Source: Glandiceps talaboti (taxonomy: Eukaryota; Hemichordata; Enteropneusta; Spengelidae). From it: a stretch of 64,000 nucleotides of DNA. Shown in pieces: positions 1-12,900 of the stretch. Position 1 is the first letter of the stretch, and each line of letters opens with the position of its first letter. Made by a program: the position numbers and the translations under genes. Under the pieces are notes generated by a model, which did not search any database, was not told where the DNA came from, and saw only the letters and a program-made list of their open reading frames with translations. The DNA lies in NCBI RefSeq assembly GCF_964340395.1, contig NC_135563.1:15156151-15220150 (forward strand). Direction: 5' to 3'.

Positions 1-1893
1 CAGGCATTGATGTAATGGACTAACAATCCCCATTAGAACCCATGACCCTATGTGCAGGCATGAGTAAAAACTCATAAATCGAAGTGCCTAGGGGCATAAA
101 CGCACAGGTAAAATCGCATACATTGATTCCATTTCATAAAATAAATGGAAAATGCATGCAATATACACCCTGGGCAATGATAGCGTCAAATGAATAGAGC
201 CTACACTGTACAATTTTAAAAAGATGACAAACGCCAATAATATTCCTAAAAGACAGCCATGAGGAATCGTTCAATGAGATTTCCTGTCCATAAATAAAAG
301 AATAAAAATGGCAAAATTATGAATAGAGGGGGAGTTGATGGGGATATTAAAAATTAAAACCAATATGGCAGTGTGGCTTCCATAGGCAGATTTCAATTAT
401 GACCCAAAGCTGAGGTAGTAGGCAAAGGAAGAATCCTACATAATCGCGTGCTGAATGAGAAGATGCTGTACATCAGAACAAGAACTAGCCATTGAGTGCA
501 GTCTACTAAAGCTTCCAAGATTAGACACAGAATGTTCTCTTTCATTTGCAACGATACTTATCGGAATCTTTTATGAACTGCTAATCCGAACAACAAGATA
601 CACTCCAGCTGATGCTGGACTAACTGCAGAATCCTAATGACCGATACACTATTCATTTTCAAAAGCCAAATTTATTTTATCGCAAATTTGTATCATTTAT
701 ACGGACATACGACATCGAGACAACAGTTTATTCAACGAAATGAAATTATCTCATTAGGACACAAGTACTGTTACTGATACGTGTGACCTGAAAACCTAAG
801 TAAATTCGACAAACTATAACAGTGTGAATATTTAGCACTTATTGGTTAGTCGTATTTGCCAACAAAAAATAACACTTTCGATAGAATATGTGAAAATTTG
901 TGAAATAACCGACTGCTAAATATTGAATATAGACCTTTGGTAATACAGTATTATCTCGGGTCACACTACAGCTAAAAGTATGGTGTAATTATGAGGAGTC
1001 GTTCAACATAGGCCTTCATTCGTCATGACTCAACTAATACTAGTCCTGACAAATAGGATTTAAAACTGTTTGGAATCTCCTCCAAATCACTCACACATTC
1101 AGCATACAAACTGTTTTCGATTCTCTCTGCTACTAGAAAAGAAACGAGCTGGAACAATCTCCTGAACTACATGGGGACAAAACTGCAAATATGACAGCAA
1201 AGAAACATGATGTTGGTTTATATTTGCATCTGATCTCTCCAAACTACCAAGTACTGTTTTAGAATTTGGAATTCGGCGCTTCTGACAAACTTTTTTTGAC
1301 TGTGAATAAAATTGTCATTTGGTGTCATCTTTAAAACCTTCATCATTTCCATCAAGATCAGAAAATTACTTTAAATAATGTAACTTTGTGCACATTTCAT
1401 TTAAGTTGACAATATTCAGCTCTCAATCTATGAGGCACTTGAGTTCATGAAGTTGTAAGAGTCACGATATTTCCTCAACAGAGTTTAAATTTGATCAAAG
1501 GAAATTACTAATTCCATGGTTGAGATAGAAAGAAAATTTGCTGTCAAAATTTTGAAATGCTCAAGCACAACATGTGTGACAATCAATACCGGAAAAAGAA
1601 CACAGTATTTGTGATGACAGAATGAGATAGTTTATATTCAGAATAATGTTAGACAGGAAAGCCATTGGATTTTGTTTCTGTGGAAGGAAAACTATTGATT
1701 GCTATAGACTTCAAACAATGAAATGAATGGTGTTACATGTAAAGACACAATAACGATTCTGTTATTTGGAAAATGAGAAATTTCTATCTCTTTCTCTTGT
1801 AATGTTTCATAACCCTAAGTTATTTGATAATATTGATCATTTATCAGCATTTACATGTTATGTCTCAGATAATAGGCGCTTTATAAATCATCA

Positions 1894-1897
<4 letters not shown>
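1..1897. other. unannotated AT-rich noncoding sequence
   Basis: No exon, RNA gene or repeat family is recognised here. If the TIA1-type gene continues leftward, this is part of the intron after the exon at 3619-3673. I looked on the minus strand for the next exon, which should start RRM2 with residues like NHFHVFVGDLSP, and did not find it. It therefore probably lies beyond the left edge. The only small signal is an ATTTGCAT octamer at 1222-1229. Confidence 0.5.
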
Positions 1898-1959
<62 letters not shown>

Positions 1960-2263
1960 TATGTGTGTGTATTCATGTGTGTGTATGTGTGTGTATGTGT
2001 GTGTATGGTGTGTGTGTGTATGTGTGTGTATGGTGTGTGTGTGTGTATCCATAAGTGTATGTATTCATGTGTGTATGTTACAGTATGTATGTATGTATGT
2101 ATGTATGTATGTATGTATGTATGTATGTATGTATGTATGTATGTATGTATGTATGTATGTATGTATGTATGTATGTATGGATGGATGTATGGATGTATGG
2201 AAAGATGGATGGAAAGATGGATGGATGGATTGATGGATGGATTGATGGATGGATGGATGGATG
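1898..2263. repeat. compound microsatellite (GT)n-(GTAT)24-(GGAT)n
   Basis: An uninterrupted GT run from about 1898 to 1952 grades into interrupted GT/GTAT to about 2047. After a 35-bp spacer come about 24 copies of GTAT (2083-2178). Then come GGAT-type repeats with single-base variants (2179-2263). The ordered change of unit suggests stepwise birth of each repeat from variants of its neighbour. Long open frames on both strands (CVCVCV and YIHTYIHT type) are products of the repeat and not genes. Confidence 0.95.
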
Positions 2264-3479
2264 TACTGTCTACAATACAATACAATAACATTACATCCTC
2301 TAAGCCTTAGTTGGACCGTCACTATTGACAACATCAGTGTAACATGTTCCCATCAGAGGGAAATGATACAGGAGACCACAAACACTAAATTTACAAGTTA
2401 GAAGCATGTACATTCAAATAGTGTGTCCCTTCACTTCCCTGTGGACTTATCTGTACACTTTACATAAATGATCCTAGATTACAAACATTTACAAACCCTG
2501 TGTGAGCAAGGTAGGTTAAGGGTATACAGTGTGTCTGCAACCTTATGTCTGCAATCCCCATCTAGTCTATGAAGCCATAACTACATACAATGTATGTACC
2601 ACTGTATTTTACTGATGAGTATCACAAACCTTGAGTACAAGGGTGAGGGGTGAGGGGTGAGGGGTGGGGGTGGGGGGTTTCACACATATCATTGCTATTT
2701 TGACATAATGATCTTTTATCTTTCCATTGCAGCTAATAATCTTGCACGCGAGTGGAATATTTGATGTTCACACTGAAATATCTTCATATATTTCACTGTG
2801 TCTGTGTCGTCTGCTTCTGTGAATTTCCCGCCAAAATTCAAATACAAACTCCACATAGTTCACTCTCTTTCACATTTATATCAGATATTTCAATATGGAA
2901 ATAAAGATCTTAAAAAAATAGTATGATGGTACACTTCATGATTTGAATTTTTCTGTATGAAATTCTCCAAAGCTGGCAAACAAATTTTTTTGAAAAATTG
3001 AACATAAAATAATGTTTCCATTAAAAGTGAAACATAAAAAATGAATAGTTTAACAATGACAATATGGTCTTCCTTGTGTAAAATTGATAGCAAACAGCAT
3101 ATGGGTATAGTACAACTTGTCAGACAATGGCTGACAACATAAACAATGGCCTTTAATGTTATAGTTTAACAAACAGTCCATTTATGGATCACTTGCAATT
3201 TAACTGGGTAAATCAAACAATTGGAATTAAATTCATGTTTTCAAAAAAAAAAATGTAATTTACATACTACATCGATATAATCAGCTTAAAATAATGGAAT
3301 GTATTGCATTCAGTTATTACAAATTTACAGGTTTTTTAAATTAACTAATGTATGGTTAATTATGGTAATTATACTAGTATCTCTCCATATTACAAGAACA
3401 GTGTAACACATAATTCTATTAAAAATAGATGTATATACATAGACAATGGAAAAGATAGTACCAGTGTGTATGTGTATGT

Positions 3480-3482
<3 letters not shown>
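2264..3482. other. noncoding sequence, likely TIA1 intron
   Basis: AT-rich sequence between two microsatellites with no recognisable exon. It holds a G-rich run at 2641-2678, listed separately. It is downstream of the TIA1 exon on the minus strand. Confidence 0.5.
2641..2678 (+). promoter_or_regulatory. potential G-quadruplex motif
   Basis: Four or more runs of three to six G are separated by short TGA and T loops (GGGTGAGGGGTGAGGGG, then T-separated G runs). This meets the usual definition of an intramolecular G-quadruplex on the plus strand. It also behaves as a small GGGGTGA tandem repeat. It lies about 940 bp downstream of the TIA1 exon in gene orientation, and on that gene's template-complement strand, so the RNA would carry the C-rich version. 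Function is inferred only from the motif. Confidence 0.6.

Positions 3483-3541
<59 letters not shown>
3483..3541. repeat. (GT)29 microsatellite, (CA)n in TIA1 RNA
   Basis: A pure GT dinucleotide run of about 59 bp on the plus strand. The neighbouring TIA1 exon is on the minus strand, so the transcript carries about 29 CA repeats starting 77 nt after that exon's splice donor. CA repeats just downstream of 5' splice sites are known hnRNP L binding sites in animals. A splicing effect here is inference. Confidence 0.95.
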
Positions 3542-3543
<2 letters not shown>

Positions 3544-3618
3544 TGGTGTATTACAAATGTAATAAAGTAAAGTGACTGTTTTTACTTCAACATATGGAAG
3601 ATGAAAAATTTAACTTAC

Positions 3619-3673
3619 TGCTAGTGTCCTTCTTCATGCTACTGGGAGTAGTTGCCCAATTCACTTTCACCTC
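3619..3673 (-). CDS. TIA1: TIA1/TIAR RNA-binding protein, internal exon (end of RRM1 and linker)
   Basis: This exon belongs to the TIA1/TIAL1 nucleolysin family: proteins with three RNA recognition motifs that bind U-rich RNA, influence splicing of exons with weak 5' splice sites, repress translation and nucleate stress granules. The minus-strand translation is EVKVNWATTPSSMKKDTS. It matches the family's conserved last RRM1 strand (VKVNWAT) and the inter-RRM linker, with Met where vertebrates have Gln. The acceptor is a long pyrimidine tract ending in TTTTACCAG, with a TTAATAAC-like branch site about 40 nt upstream (3711-3720). The donor is GTAAGTT at 3618-3612. The exon is 55 bp, enters in phase 0 and leaves in phase 1 (one base of the next Asn codon). 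This agrees with the vertebrate exon structure from memory. It is a single exon; no neighbouring TIA1 exon was found in the window. TIA1 and TIAL1 cannot be told apart from it, and invertebrates usually have one copy. Confidence 0.93.
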
Positions 3674-6600
3674 CTGGTAAAATTAAAAACAAAAAGAAAG
3701 AAAAACAAATTGTTATTAACAGGTCACCACGAAACGAAGGATTGTACACTTCTTTTTTTTTTTACAACCACAGTGTGATATTGGCATCTAGTCCAGTTGT
3801 AAGAATGAAACCTGGAGGTCATTTGAAAAGGTTGCACTGTACATCACAGCAAAATAGCATGATAATGGCTTGCTTGATGGGAAAACATCATGAAATTAAT
3901 GCCATGGAGATTAAATGTGATCTTTTGTGAGTTTGTCTCCATCAACGTGTCAACACGGTTTACGGTGTACCTGCCTCACTGATCATCAGCCAATAATAAA
4001 AATCCAACAGCCTGGTAGGGAAACTGTTCCTGTTGCAAAGAAGAAGCACCACAATTCCCTCACTTTTAAAAAAATCTCAAAATCTATTTCCTCTGCACAG
4101 AAAGCGGCTAAATGAAAATATAAAAACCAATTTTGTAGGCACAGAACTGTGAGAAGCCTGCAGTGAATTAAGCAGTTGATCGGGAAATGAATGAATTTCA
4201 CTGACCCTATCACCTGTTATACCCACAATGCAATGCACCTCTTAATTCTAACAGACCCCCTAGGGTGACTGAAATTGATACAATAGTGCTGGGCCAAAAC
4301 ACAGACCTGTCTCCAGCAAAATCATTAGAAAATTACCTCCCCGTTGAGACTGCAAGGAGTATTTGCTGAAATAAATTAGTCGAATGACTAGTGCACCTGT
4401 TCCAATCATCCACCTGTTTCTAGAGGAGACTTGACTCAACCTATCCTCCCAGGAGTGGATTTTTCAAAAATAAACAAAACAATCCGAAAGCAGGCATCAA
4501 ATCATGAGAGAGACTGACCAAACAGGCTGCCGCTTAAATGTTGTGACACATGGACTCATGTATAATACAAGAGGCAGCCAACAAGCAATCAACTAATTTT
4601 GTTCACTTTGCTTCGAGTTCCAATGTTTAACACTTTAATATGAGGTGACAGGCTACAATTTTTGCTACAAGCAAATTTCCGTGTTCAGTTGGACTGCAGA
4701 ATATGCAATTACTTTACACAAGTGGCATTCTGACGACACTCTGTTCAAAACATCATGTCCAATTTATTTAGAAACATTTGTGAGCCAACTCTTCATCTTA
4801 ATACGGTCGTTTAACTCACATTTTTTTTCCTTTTTAAATTCAGTCAAATTTCTCGCATAAAATAAATACTCAAACATTTACACTACTGTGCTAAGTTTGG
4901 AGATGAGATAATCAGTATAATTTGGGGAACAATAATTTACTTGTTTTGATAATTTCTCTACTGACCAAACACAATCAGCTTTGATTTTTGATTTCCCATT
5001 TCCTTCTCACTCCAACTTTTTTTAAGAGTATTTCTGGTACAGTACACAACACTTTGATGAACAAGACAGAGACACGAATGTCAGTAAGTTTTACTTTGCC
5101 TTTAGCATTTCCGCTACTTCACATCTTTGTACACTTCTCTAACAAATCTTCCTGTATAAAATTTACATTTATATGATGACGTGAAAAGACACATCACTTA
5201 AAAGACCCCTTTTTAAACTTATTCCAGAATAACCAATTCCATTTACGTAAGAACTACACGAAATAACTTGTCTTCAGTCATAACTGAGTATTAAATCAAG
5301 CAAGATCATCCAATAGCGATGGGAGAGGCAAGCAATCAATCCGAAGACCAGTCTTATCTCTCAACACACGCACACACACACAACAATTACAAAGACACCT
5401 TTCACTAGCATTCTATACTCATGTAATTACTATGAACCGCTGAAGTCAGAAAATGAAGCCACTTTTGATGCGAGGTGAAATAATCCTGCCCTTTGACAAC
5501 AATACGATATAGTGAGGGCCTTGAAAGACAGACGACACAAATCTACAGAGAAAGACCTAACATGTGATTAATACGTGTTTCAAAAAAATTACATTGGCAC
5601 AGAAAGTTATCCATTGACATTCACAACTCCATACAAATTGTACACCAACCTATAGCAATTACTGAATAAGGGCAACTACAATTCTAATTTATTCTAAACC
5701 TTAAAAAGACACATGAATTTTCCTTATTTCTTCCAAAAACTGGGGGGAAAAAAATAATTCTTTGATGATTCCTCCTTTTCATCAAAACCAAAAAAATGAC
5801 AAATTGTTTGGGGTTCTTTATTTTTTCCAAAACCGACAAAAATATCACAAGAATCCATTCAGTAATGCCTTACTGTCAAACACTGAAAAAAAAAAATCAT
5901 GAAAAATAGTTTGGCAATTTCTGGTTTCAAAAAATCATAAAAATCCCAAGAAACTGTCCAATTTCGTGCAAGAAGCCAGACAAGCTGCTCCACACAAGGT
6001 AACTAAGGTATGCAATATATGAACAACTTGGCTCTTTTATAAGTTCACGACACAGCATTAGATCATATTACACTATAAATCAATACAATCTGTTACCATA
6101 CAAGCTATACCTTCTTTTTTCTATGCAAGTTTCATATATCAAATTGATCTCACTGTATGCTATGTTGTCGTACTATAACTGAATACTAATGATGTTGTCA
6201 TTTTTTATTCCCATTTTGAAATTCATTTCACTTTTCTGGATAAAATTTGCATCATTACTGAATAAGTAAGATTAAAATTGCTTCTGAAATTGACAAAAAA
6301 TATATACACGTAAATAAAATTGTTTAAACTTTATCAAAATTTATATTTCAAATCAAGAACCTTAGATTTGACAGAAAATATGTTTTTCTCGCCTGAAATT
6401 CATCATATGATGGATGTAAACTCTGTAAATATTCTTTCTAATGTGCTTATAAATTATCATCTGTAAATAAATATGCTAGGAATATTTGGTTTTTATAATT
6501 TCATTTTAGTAATATATATATACACAAGTAAGCTTTAAAATGCATAGCTTATAATATATATATATAATTTGAAAGCCAATTATACTGATTGAGCCATTTT

Positions 6601-7814
6601 GTAAATCCTAGTATATATACTGGGATTCAGCTATGAAATAAATATGTACTTTTCTTGGAGCATATCACTTACAAATCACATTTTATTGTACCTGGAAGCC
6701 GATAGGTTCACTTTGTTGACAGACTAATCAGTGTTTCATGTCAGTCTGACATTCACCATGTTTCTAGCGTTTCACTTTTTAAAACCTTGATTTCGATGTT
6801 CTATCAGTGACAATTTACATTTATCACAATATAGACTACATCTGATGTATTCTTGATTTTCGTCAGGTAAATCCAAATTCTAGATTTTCTCTGACACCTG
6901 TTATATTTTGAGTGATGTACGTACGACTTATCATTTATTTCAAACCAAACGTTGAATGTTTTGTGACTTTCTCTGCGTTTGATGTTTACTCTAAATCGCT
7001 AGAACCCTGGTCAGTTGAGAAGGAAACAGTTTGTATAATTTAGTTTCCTACACATTCATATGAATAATTCAGGATTAGAAACCTATATTGGGATGCTTCA
7101 AGGTTTTAACAACTAATACTGCCCTTAGCAAAACCACTCACATACGACCGAGTTACTCGAATCCAGCGGTTTCGTGCTTTATCAAAAACACTTCAAATGC
7201 GTGTTTTCGATAATCCTAATACCTAACAAAAACTGCTAACTGCCTTAAATCTACAAACATGTCGAGTTGTTGTTGCTTCACATTGTGCAAAAAACCTAGT
7301 GATATAATTTCAAATTTCCAGCACACGCGAAGTATTCTGAATAACATTTAGTACGATCACGTTGAAACTAAGCAATCTATCTGTCAATAAATTATGTTCC
7401 AACAAGCAAAACATGACAAATCACCGTTGGAAATAAAAAAACATGGAAGAAATATAACGCTGTTCTTATCTGAAGCACCTCTTTAAAAAGCGAGGTCAAG
7501 GTAAAATGCTGTTCCCTTTCTAGGAAGTTATCCTCGTACTGTCTTGTGATATATCACACATCTCAATGTGAAACCTATAAAGACACAACATCGTGTCTTA
7601 AAGAGTGACAAGCAATTGTCTTCAGTTCACCTGTCTCAACTAGAGACTTTCACATTCATAGGTGAGATATCAAACCTTGGTTTGGTGCTACATACAAAGT
7701 GACAATAACAATATATCGCACTAACAAAGAAACTGAAATTGATCCAACATCTGCAGCAAGTGGTTTTTGATTTGTTATCTCACATCTTGTTTGATAGTAC
7801 AGGTGTAACAATTG
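3674..7814. other. noncoding sequence, likely TIA1 intron
   Basis: AT-rich sequence immediately upstream of the TIA1 exon in gene orientation. The first 50 bases are that exon's polypyrimidine tract and branch region. No further exon was found. I searched for the RRM1 signature PYCFVEF and for AAMN on the minus strand without success. Open frames here are short, are not matched by splice sites, and resemble nothing known. Confidence 0.45.
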
Positions 7815-9181
7815 TGACAATACAGTACAGCCCAGCATTCAATGACAATACAGTACAGACCAGCATTCAATGACAATACAGTACAGACCAGCATTCAATG
7901 ACAATACAGTACAGACCAGCATTCAATGACAATACAGTACAGACCAGCATTCAATGACAATACAGTACAGACCAGCATTCAATGACAATACAGTATATCC
8001 CAGCATTCAATGACAATACAGTACAGACCAGCATTCAATGACAATACAGTACAGACCAGCATTCAATGACAATACAGTACAGACCAGCATTCAATGACAA
8101 TACAGTATATCCCAGCATTCAATGACAATACAGTACAGACCAGCATTCAATGACAATACAGTACAGACCAGCATTCAATGACAATACAGTACAGACCAGC
8201 ATTCATGACAATACAGTACAGACCAGCATTCAATGACAATACAGTACAGACCAGCATTCAATGACAATACAGTATATCCCAGCATTCAATGACAATACAG
8301 TACAGACCAGCATTCAATGACAATACAGTACAGACCAGCATTCAATGACAATACAGTACAGACCAGCATTCAATGACAATACAGTACAGACCAGCATTCA
8401 ATGACAATACAGTACAGACCAGCATTCAATGACAATACAGTACAGACCAGCATTCAATGACAATACAGTACAGACCAGCATTCATGACAATACAGTACAG
8501 ACCAGCAGTCAATGACAATACAGTACAGACCAGCATTCAATGACAATACAGTACAGACCAGCATTCAATGACAATACAGTACAGACCAGCATTCAATGAC
8601 AATACAGTATATCCCAGCATTCAATGACAATACAGTACAGACCAGCATTCAATGACAATACAGTACAGACCAGCATTCAATGACAATACAGTACAGACCA
8701 GCATTCAATGACAATACAGTATATCCCAGCATTCAATGACAATACAGTACAGACCAGCATTCAATGACAATACAGTACAGACCAGCATTCAATGACAATA
8801 CAGTACAGACCAGCATTCATGACAATACAGTACAGACCAGCATTCAATGACAATACAGTACAGACCAGCATTCAATGACAATACAGTATATCCCAGCATT
8901 CAATGACAATACAGTACAGACCAGCATTCAATGACAATACAGTACAGACCAGCATTCAATGACAATACAGTACAGACCAGCATTCAATGACAATACAGTA
9001 CAGACCAGCATTCAATGACAATACAGTACAGACCAGCATTCAATGACAATACAGTACAGACCAGCATTCAATGACAATACAGTACAGACCAGCATTCATG
9101 ACAATACAGTACAGACCAGCAGTCAATGACAATACAGTACAGACCAGCATTCATGACAATACAGTACAGACCAGCATTCAA
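7815..9181. repeat. 28-bp minisatellite, 49 units, with 614-bp higher-order repeat
   Basis: The unit reads TGACAATACAGTACAG followed by ACCAGCATTCAA (28 bp). I count 49 contiguous units with very few variant types. Six units carry TATATCCC in place of ACAGACC-type sequence (starts 7983, 8095, 8262, 8597, 8709, 8876). Five are 27 bp, lacking one A (starts 8179, 8458, 8793, 9072, 9127). Two carry CAGCAGTC (starts 8485, 9099). Almost every variant recurs exactly 614 bp later, so units 7-28 and 29-49 are two copies of a 22-unit block. The 28-bp period brings TGA into frame, so it cannot encode a long protein. No spacers separate the units. Confidence 0.97.
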
Positions 9182-9626
9182 TGACCAGGAAAATGCATTT
9201 CTGGTTCACACACTTCTACAAATTTGAATAAACATTAAAGCTTTTGTTGATATGTCCTTGACTTCAAGTTATAAGCTAATTTCCACCTTCTTTCATTTTC
9301 ATTACTGATTTTATTTAACTTTCCAGCTTACAGTCATTGAAAAGTAGTCATTCTACTTCAGTTACCCATTTAAACATTTTGATTTTACATGATAAAATTC
9401 ATTAGCCTCAAAGGTGATGTTAAAATTTCATTATCTGTATTTCTGCAAGTCTCAGCCATGTGAATGTAACATTTTTACCCAACTCTCTGTGGTAAATACA
9501 AACTTGGACATTTTTTACTTAATTTTGATGTTTCATGGATACTAACGAGCAGTAAGTCAGCAGTAGTTAATTAATATTCATCCAAAGAAGAAAGACACAT
9601 GCTGATCATTGAACAACAACAGTGCC

Positions 9627-9928
9627 ATATTCCCTTTGTAAGTGGCACATTAGCATAATATGCAAATTGACTATTCATATTCGTTTTTTAAGTGGCACAT
9701 CAGCATAATATGCAAATTTCTATTCACATTCCTTTCTGTGAGACATTACTATAATATGCAAATGTTTTATTCACTACCATCTTTTTAAACTAATACATCA
9801 ACACAATAACATAATATCAAAATAGAATTCACATTCAGTTTCAGTTTCATATTTGCATAATATGTGATTTTGATTTAGTATCAATCTGAAAGTGAGGTAT
9901 TAGTATATTATGACAAAATGTAAATTTA
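9627..9928. repeat. decayed tandem repeat of about 50 bp centred on ATGCAAAT
   Basis: About six diverged units of 46-59 bp. The best-conserved core is AGTGGCACATNAGCATAA followed by TATGCAAAT. The two clearest units start with AGTGGCACAT at 9641 and 9691, and a third (GTGAGACATT) is near 9739. Perfect octamers ATGCAAAT lie at 9660, 9710 and 9756, with inverted copies at 9851 and 9950. Later units (9770-9928) are strongly diverged. The octamer is the classical POU-domain binding site; use as a regulatory element here is inference. Confidence 0.75.
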
Positions 9929-12900
9929 AAATCATATTTAAAGCGGGTGATTTGCATAGCAGGCAACATTCTGATTAGTACACTAACTTTATATGACATC
10001 AGTTCTGACGAAGAAGAGAAGTAAATGTTGCATGAAAGGTATAAATTGTTTAAAGTTCTTCATCTACTCAGATACTCGAGGGAGATATTTGTATAATTAA
10101 ACAACGTGTGACTTCAATACAGAAGAGACACTCGATGGAAAAGTTGCTCAATAAAACTTTTAAAGCTTCCTGTTAATTGTAATTAAATGAACTTCACATT
10201 TTCAAACTGAGAGGCTCAAATGGCTTCTTGAACCTAAAACATGACAACAAGCCTTCATTTTCATATAATTCTTAAATAGAGAGATTTGATGAAAGCTTTC
10301 TTATATTAGCATTCCTATACTGCAGGTGACAGGTGATCACCATGTACAAAAATGGTTTGAACATTGCTGAGAATGTTGATGTAGCGTGGAAAGTGTGTTA
10401 CAAAACTACCAGAAAACTAAGAGTTTTGATATCAGTAACAAGTCATATGCAAATATTCGTCTTTTTTACCAAAATAGTGGATAAAAATATAAGTTCTGCA
10501 CAGTTGAACAAATTTTCTATTTCGTAGTCTGTCTTGCATCTGACAAACGAGCAGAACAATTTTGGTCGATTTTCTATGCTGTCGCAGTGATGTTGAGTAT
10601 CTACACCTCCAAGGTGTGTTGTTATGAAATTCTACAATCTAACTGATTGCCACAATGTTCCCTACGGCTACCACACAAACCCACTACAACCCTTCAACGT
10701 GTTTCTAACAAAATACGACTTGCTGCGGGTATTGAAAGTAATCGACACTTTCCACACATTAACTTGCTTCTTATGCAAATCATTGCATTTTTAAGGATGG
10801 CAAAAAGTCACTATAAATAATAAGTCGATATAAATATCATTTTTAATCTTCTTGAGTTATTTTGATTACCTGGGTAAAATGAATTATTGCTAACCCAATG
10901 ACAATTTCTTCTATAATTTACTTCAAGATTCTAGGGATATCATAGGCTACAGAAACTTGATAAATAAAACAGGAAGAAAGTTTTAAATTTTATGTTTACA
11001 AGCCTGAAAGTCACAATTCCAGTTTCTTGGATCATAATTGCATGAAAACTACGTAAACAGTTTCTTCACTTCCCTTTATGTTCAACTTTTTTTCGTTTTT
11101 GGGTCACAGACGTAAAAAATTGATATCTTATCAACGTCTTTCTCAGCTTTATTTTTTGATGAGTACAACCCGACGCCATTAATAAGTAAAGGTTTCTACG
11201 TACACGTCTGTCTGGAAAATGTGTCGTGTTGAAGCAAACCTCTTATCCAGCATATTAGGTTGGCTATCTCAACATTTATAAAGCGATCAAGTAAAACACA
11301 CCAACTGGCTCAGAAGAGGTGCGATAATGGAATTTTAATCAGGCAGTTTTGAGCCAGAGGCCATCTTATCATCTCACAGTTAGGGTGACACAATCCGAAC
11401 AATCATTGGACCATTTTCAGCGAGTGTGAAGGGAAAAGACATCAAAGAACAAATCGACTTCAACTTGTTAGAAACGTTGTCACTTTTAGAGTACAAAGTG
11501 TTACCGTAAACCAATCCATCATGTTCTTGACATTGTACTTTGAGATCCATTACAGGTGTCTGCTGCCACAATTTCACGACTCATAGGAGAGCAAACACAA
11601 ACAGACAAAATCTAACCCTGTGTCCGATACATTTTTATCATAGTTTTCAAAACCCAGGATAAGATAGAGTGTGCGGAACTCACTTTATCCAATTATTGTC
11701 CTTAGCAATACTACTCCACAACCTATACACATTGTATTCCTAGAAATAATCAGGTCATTCAAAACGGAACTGACGTATACAAGACTTTTTTTATTCATGG
11801 ACGCAGTTTGATTCCATCGTTCTAACCTACAACGCAAACGATATGAATTCAATATACAAGTATGCCTGAGGCAGAAGGCCATGCTAATAGCCAGACTCAG
11901 CCACTACTCTGCAGACTGGTGGCTCCACTCAGGAAATTGAATTAAACAAGAAGGAACAGCACACTACGAATTGTCATTCAGTTATTACTATGATATCAAC
12001 ACATCTCATCAATAGTAATCATGAACATCGCCGATGAAATTAAACAACACTGTCTCAAAATTTACACTCGACAACAATGTGTTGAAATTCAATTGATTTA
12101 CCTCCTATGCTAAAAAATTAAGCTTCTGATCAATAAAATCATGATATAGTTACATATTAAAAGACGTACAATCTTGCCAACAAAAGCCTGAAAACGAATT
12201 TTATTTGTACGTTCTCCCTATTTCTGTGGAATACAATTCAGCAAGAACACTGAAAAGCAGAATTATTTATCAGAGGATGTCCTTAATGTTTGTCTCCGTT
12301 TTTCTCCTAAACGGAGTTATCTTCAAATTACATGGTGAAAATTCAATGAGTCTTGTCATTCACAGAAACACGCTTCCAGAAATGACTTATAAGAGGAAGG
12401 ATCCCAGAGAACACCTCAAGGCTTCGCCTTGTCCTACCATAATGTACCCCCTCCTATCGTAAGCCAGGGCAAATGTATCTTATCACAAACGATATGGACT
12501 GCGTTCCACGTATCGTACACTTATCCTTAAGTTGTGATTAGTTTGTCAGAAACTGAACATCAAGATTCATTGGTTTTGAACAGAAATCATGTCCAACTTG
12601 ACATAAGATTGAACATGTGCAAGAAAACGGACAATCCATCATCACATGTTGACAGCAAAAGGTGACCCTTTTCACAAGAATCCCTTAAAGTACATCATCA
12701 TAATCTTTTCACAAGTCTTTTCATATTTCACAGACCTGTGATAAATAGAACCTCTGTAGCATTCATCACATGTCAGTAACTATGACAACTGCAATGAACG
12801 ACCCACTCTAATATAGACATCTCCATGGCGATGGCAACAGGAGGACAACATAAATTCTAAAACATCCATAGTTACTTAGAAAGAAAGGTATATGAATGTT

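Noticed and set aside
7815-9181. CRISPR-like array of 28-bp repeats
   Set aside because: Repeats are contiguous with no unique spacers, and the DNA is clearly animal. It is a minisatellite.
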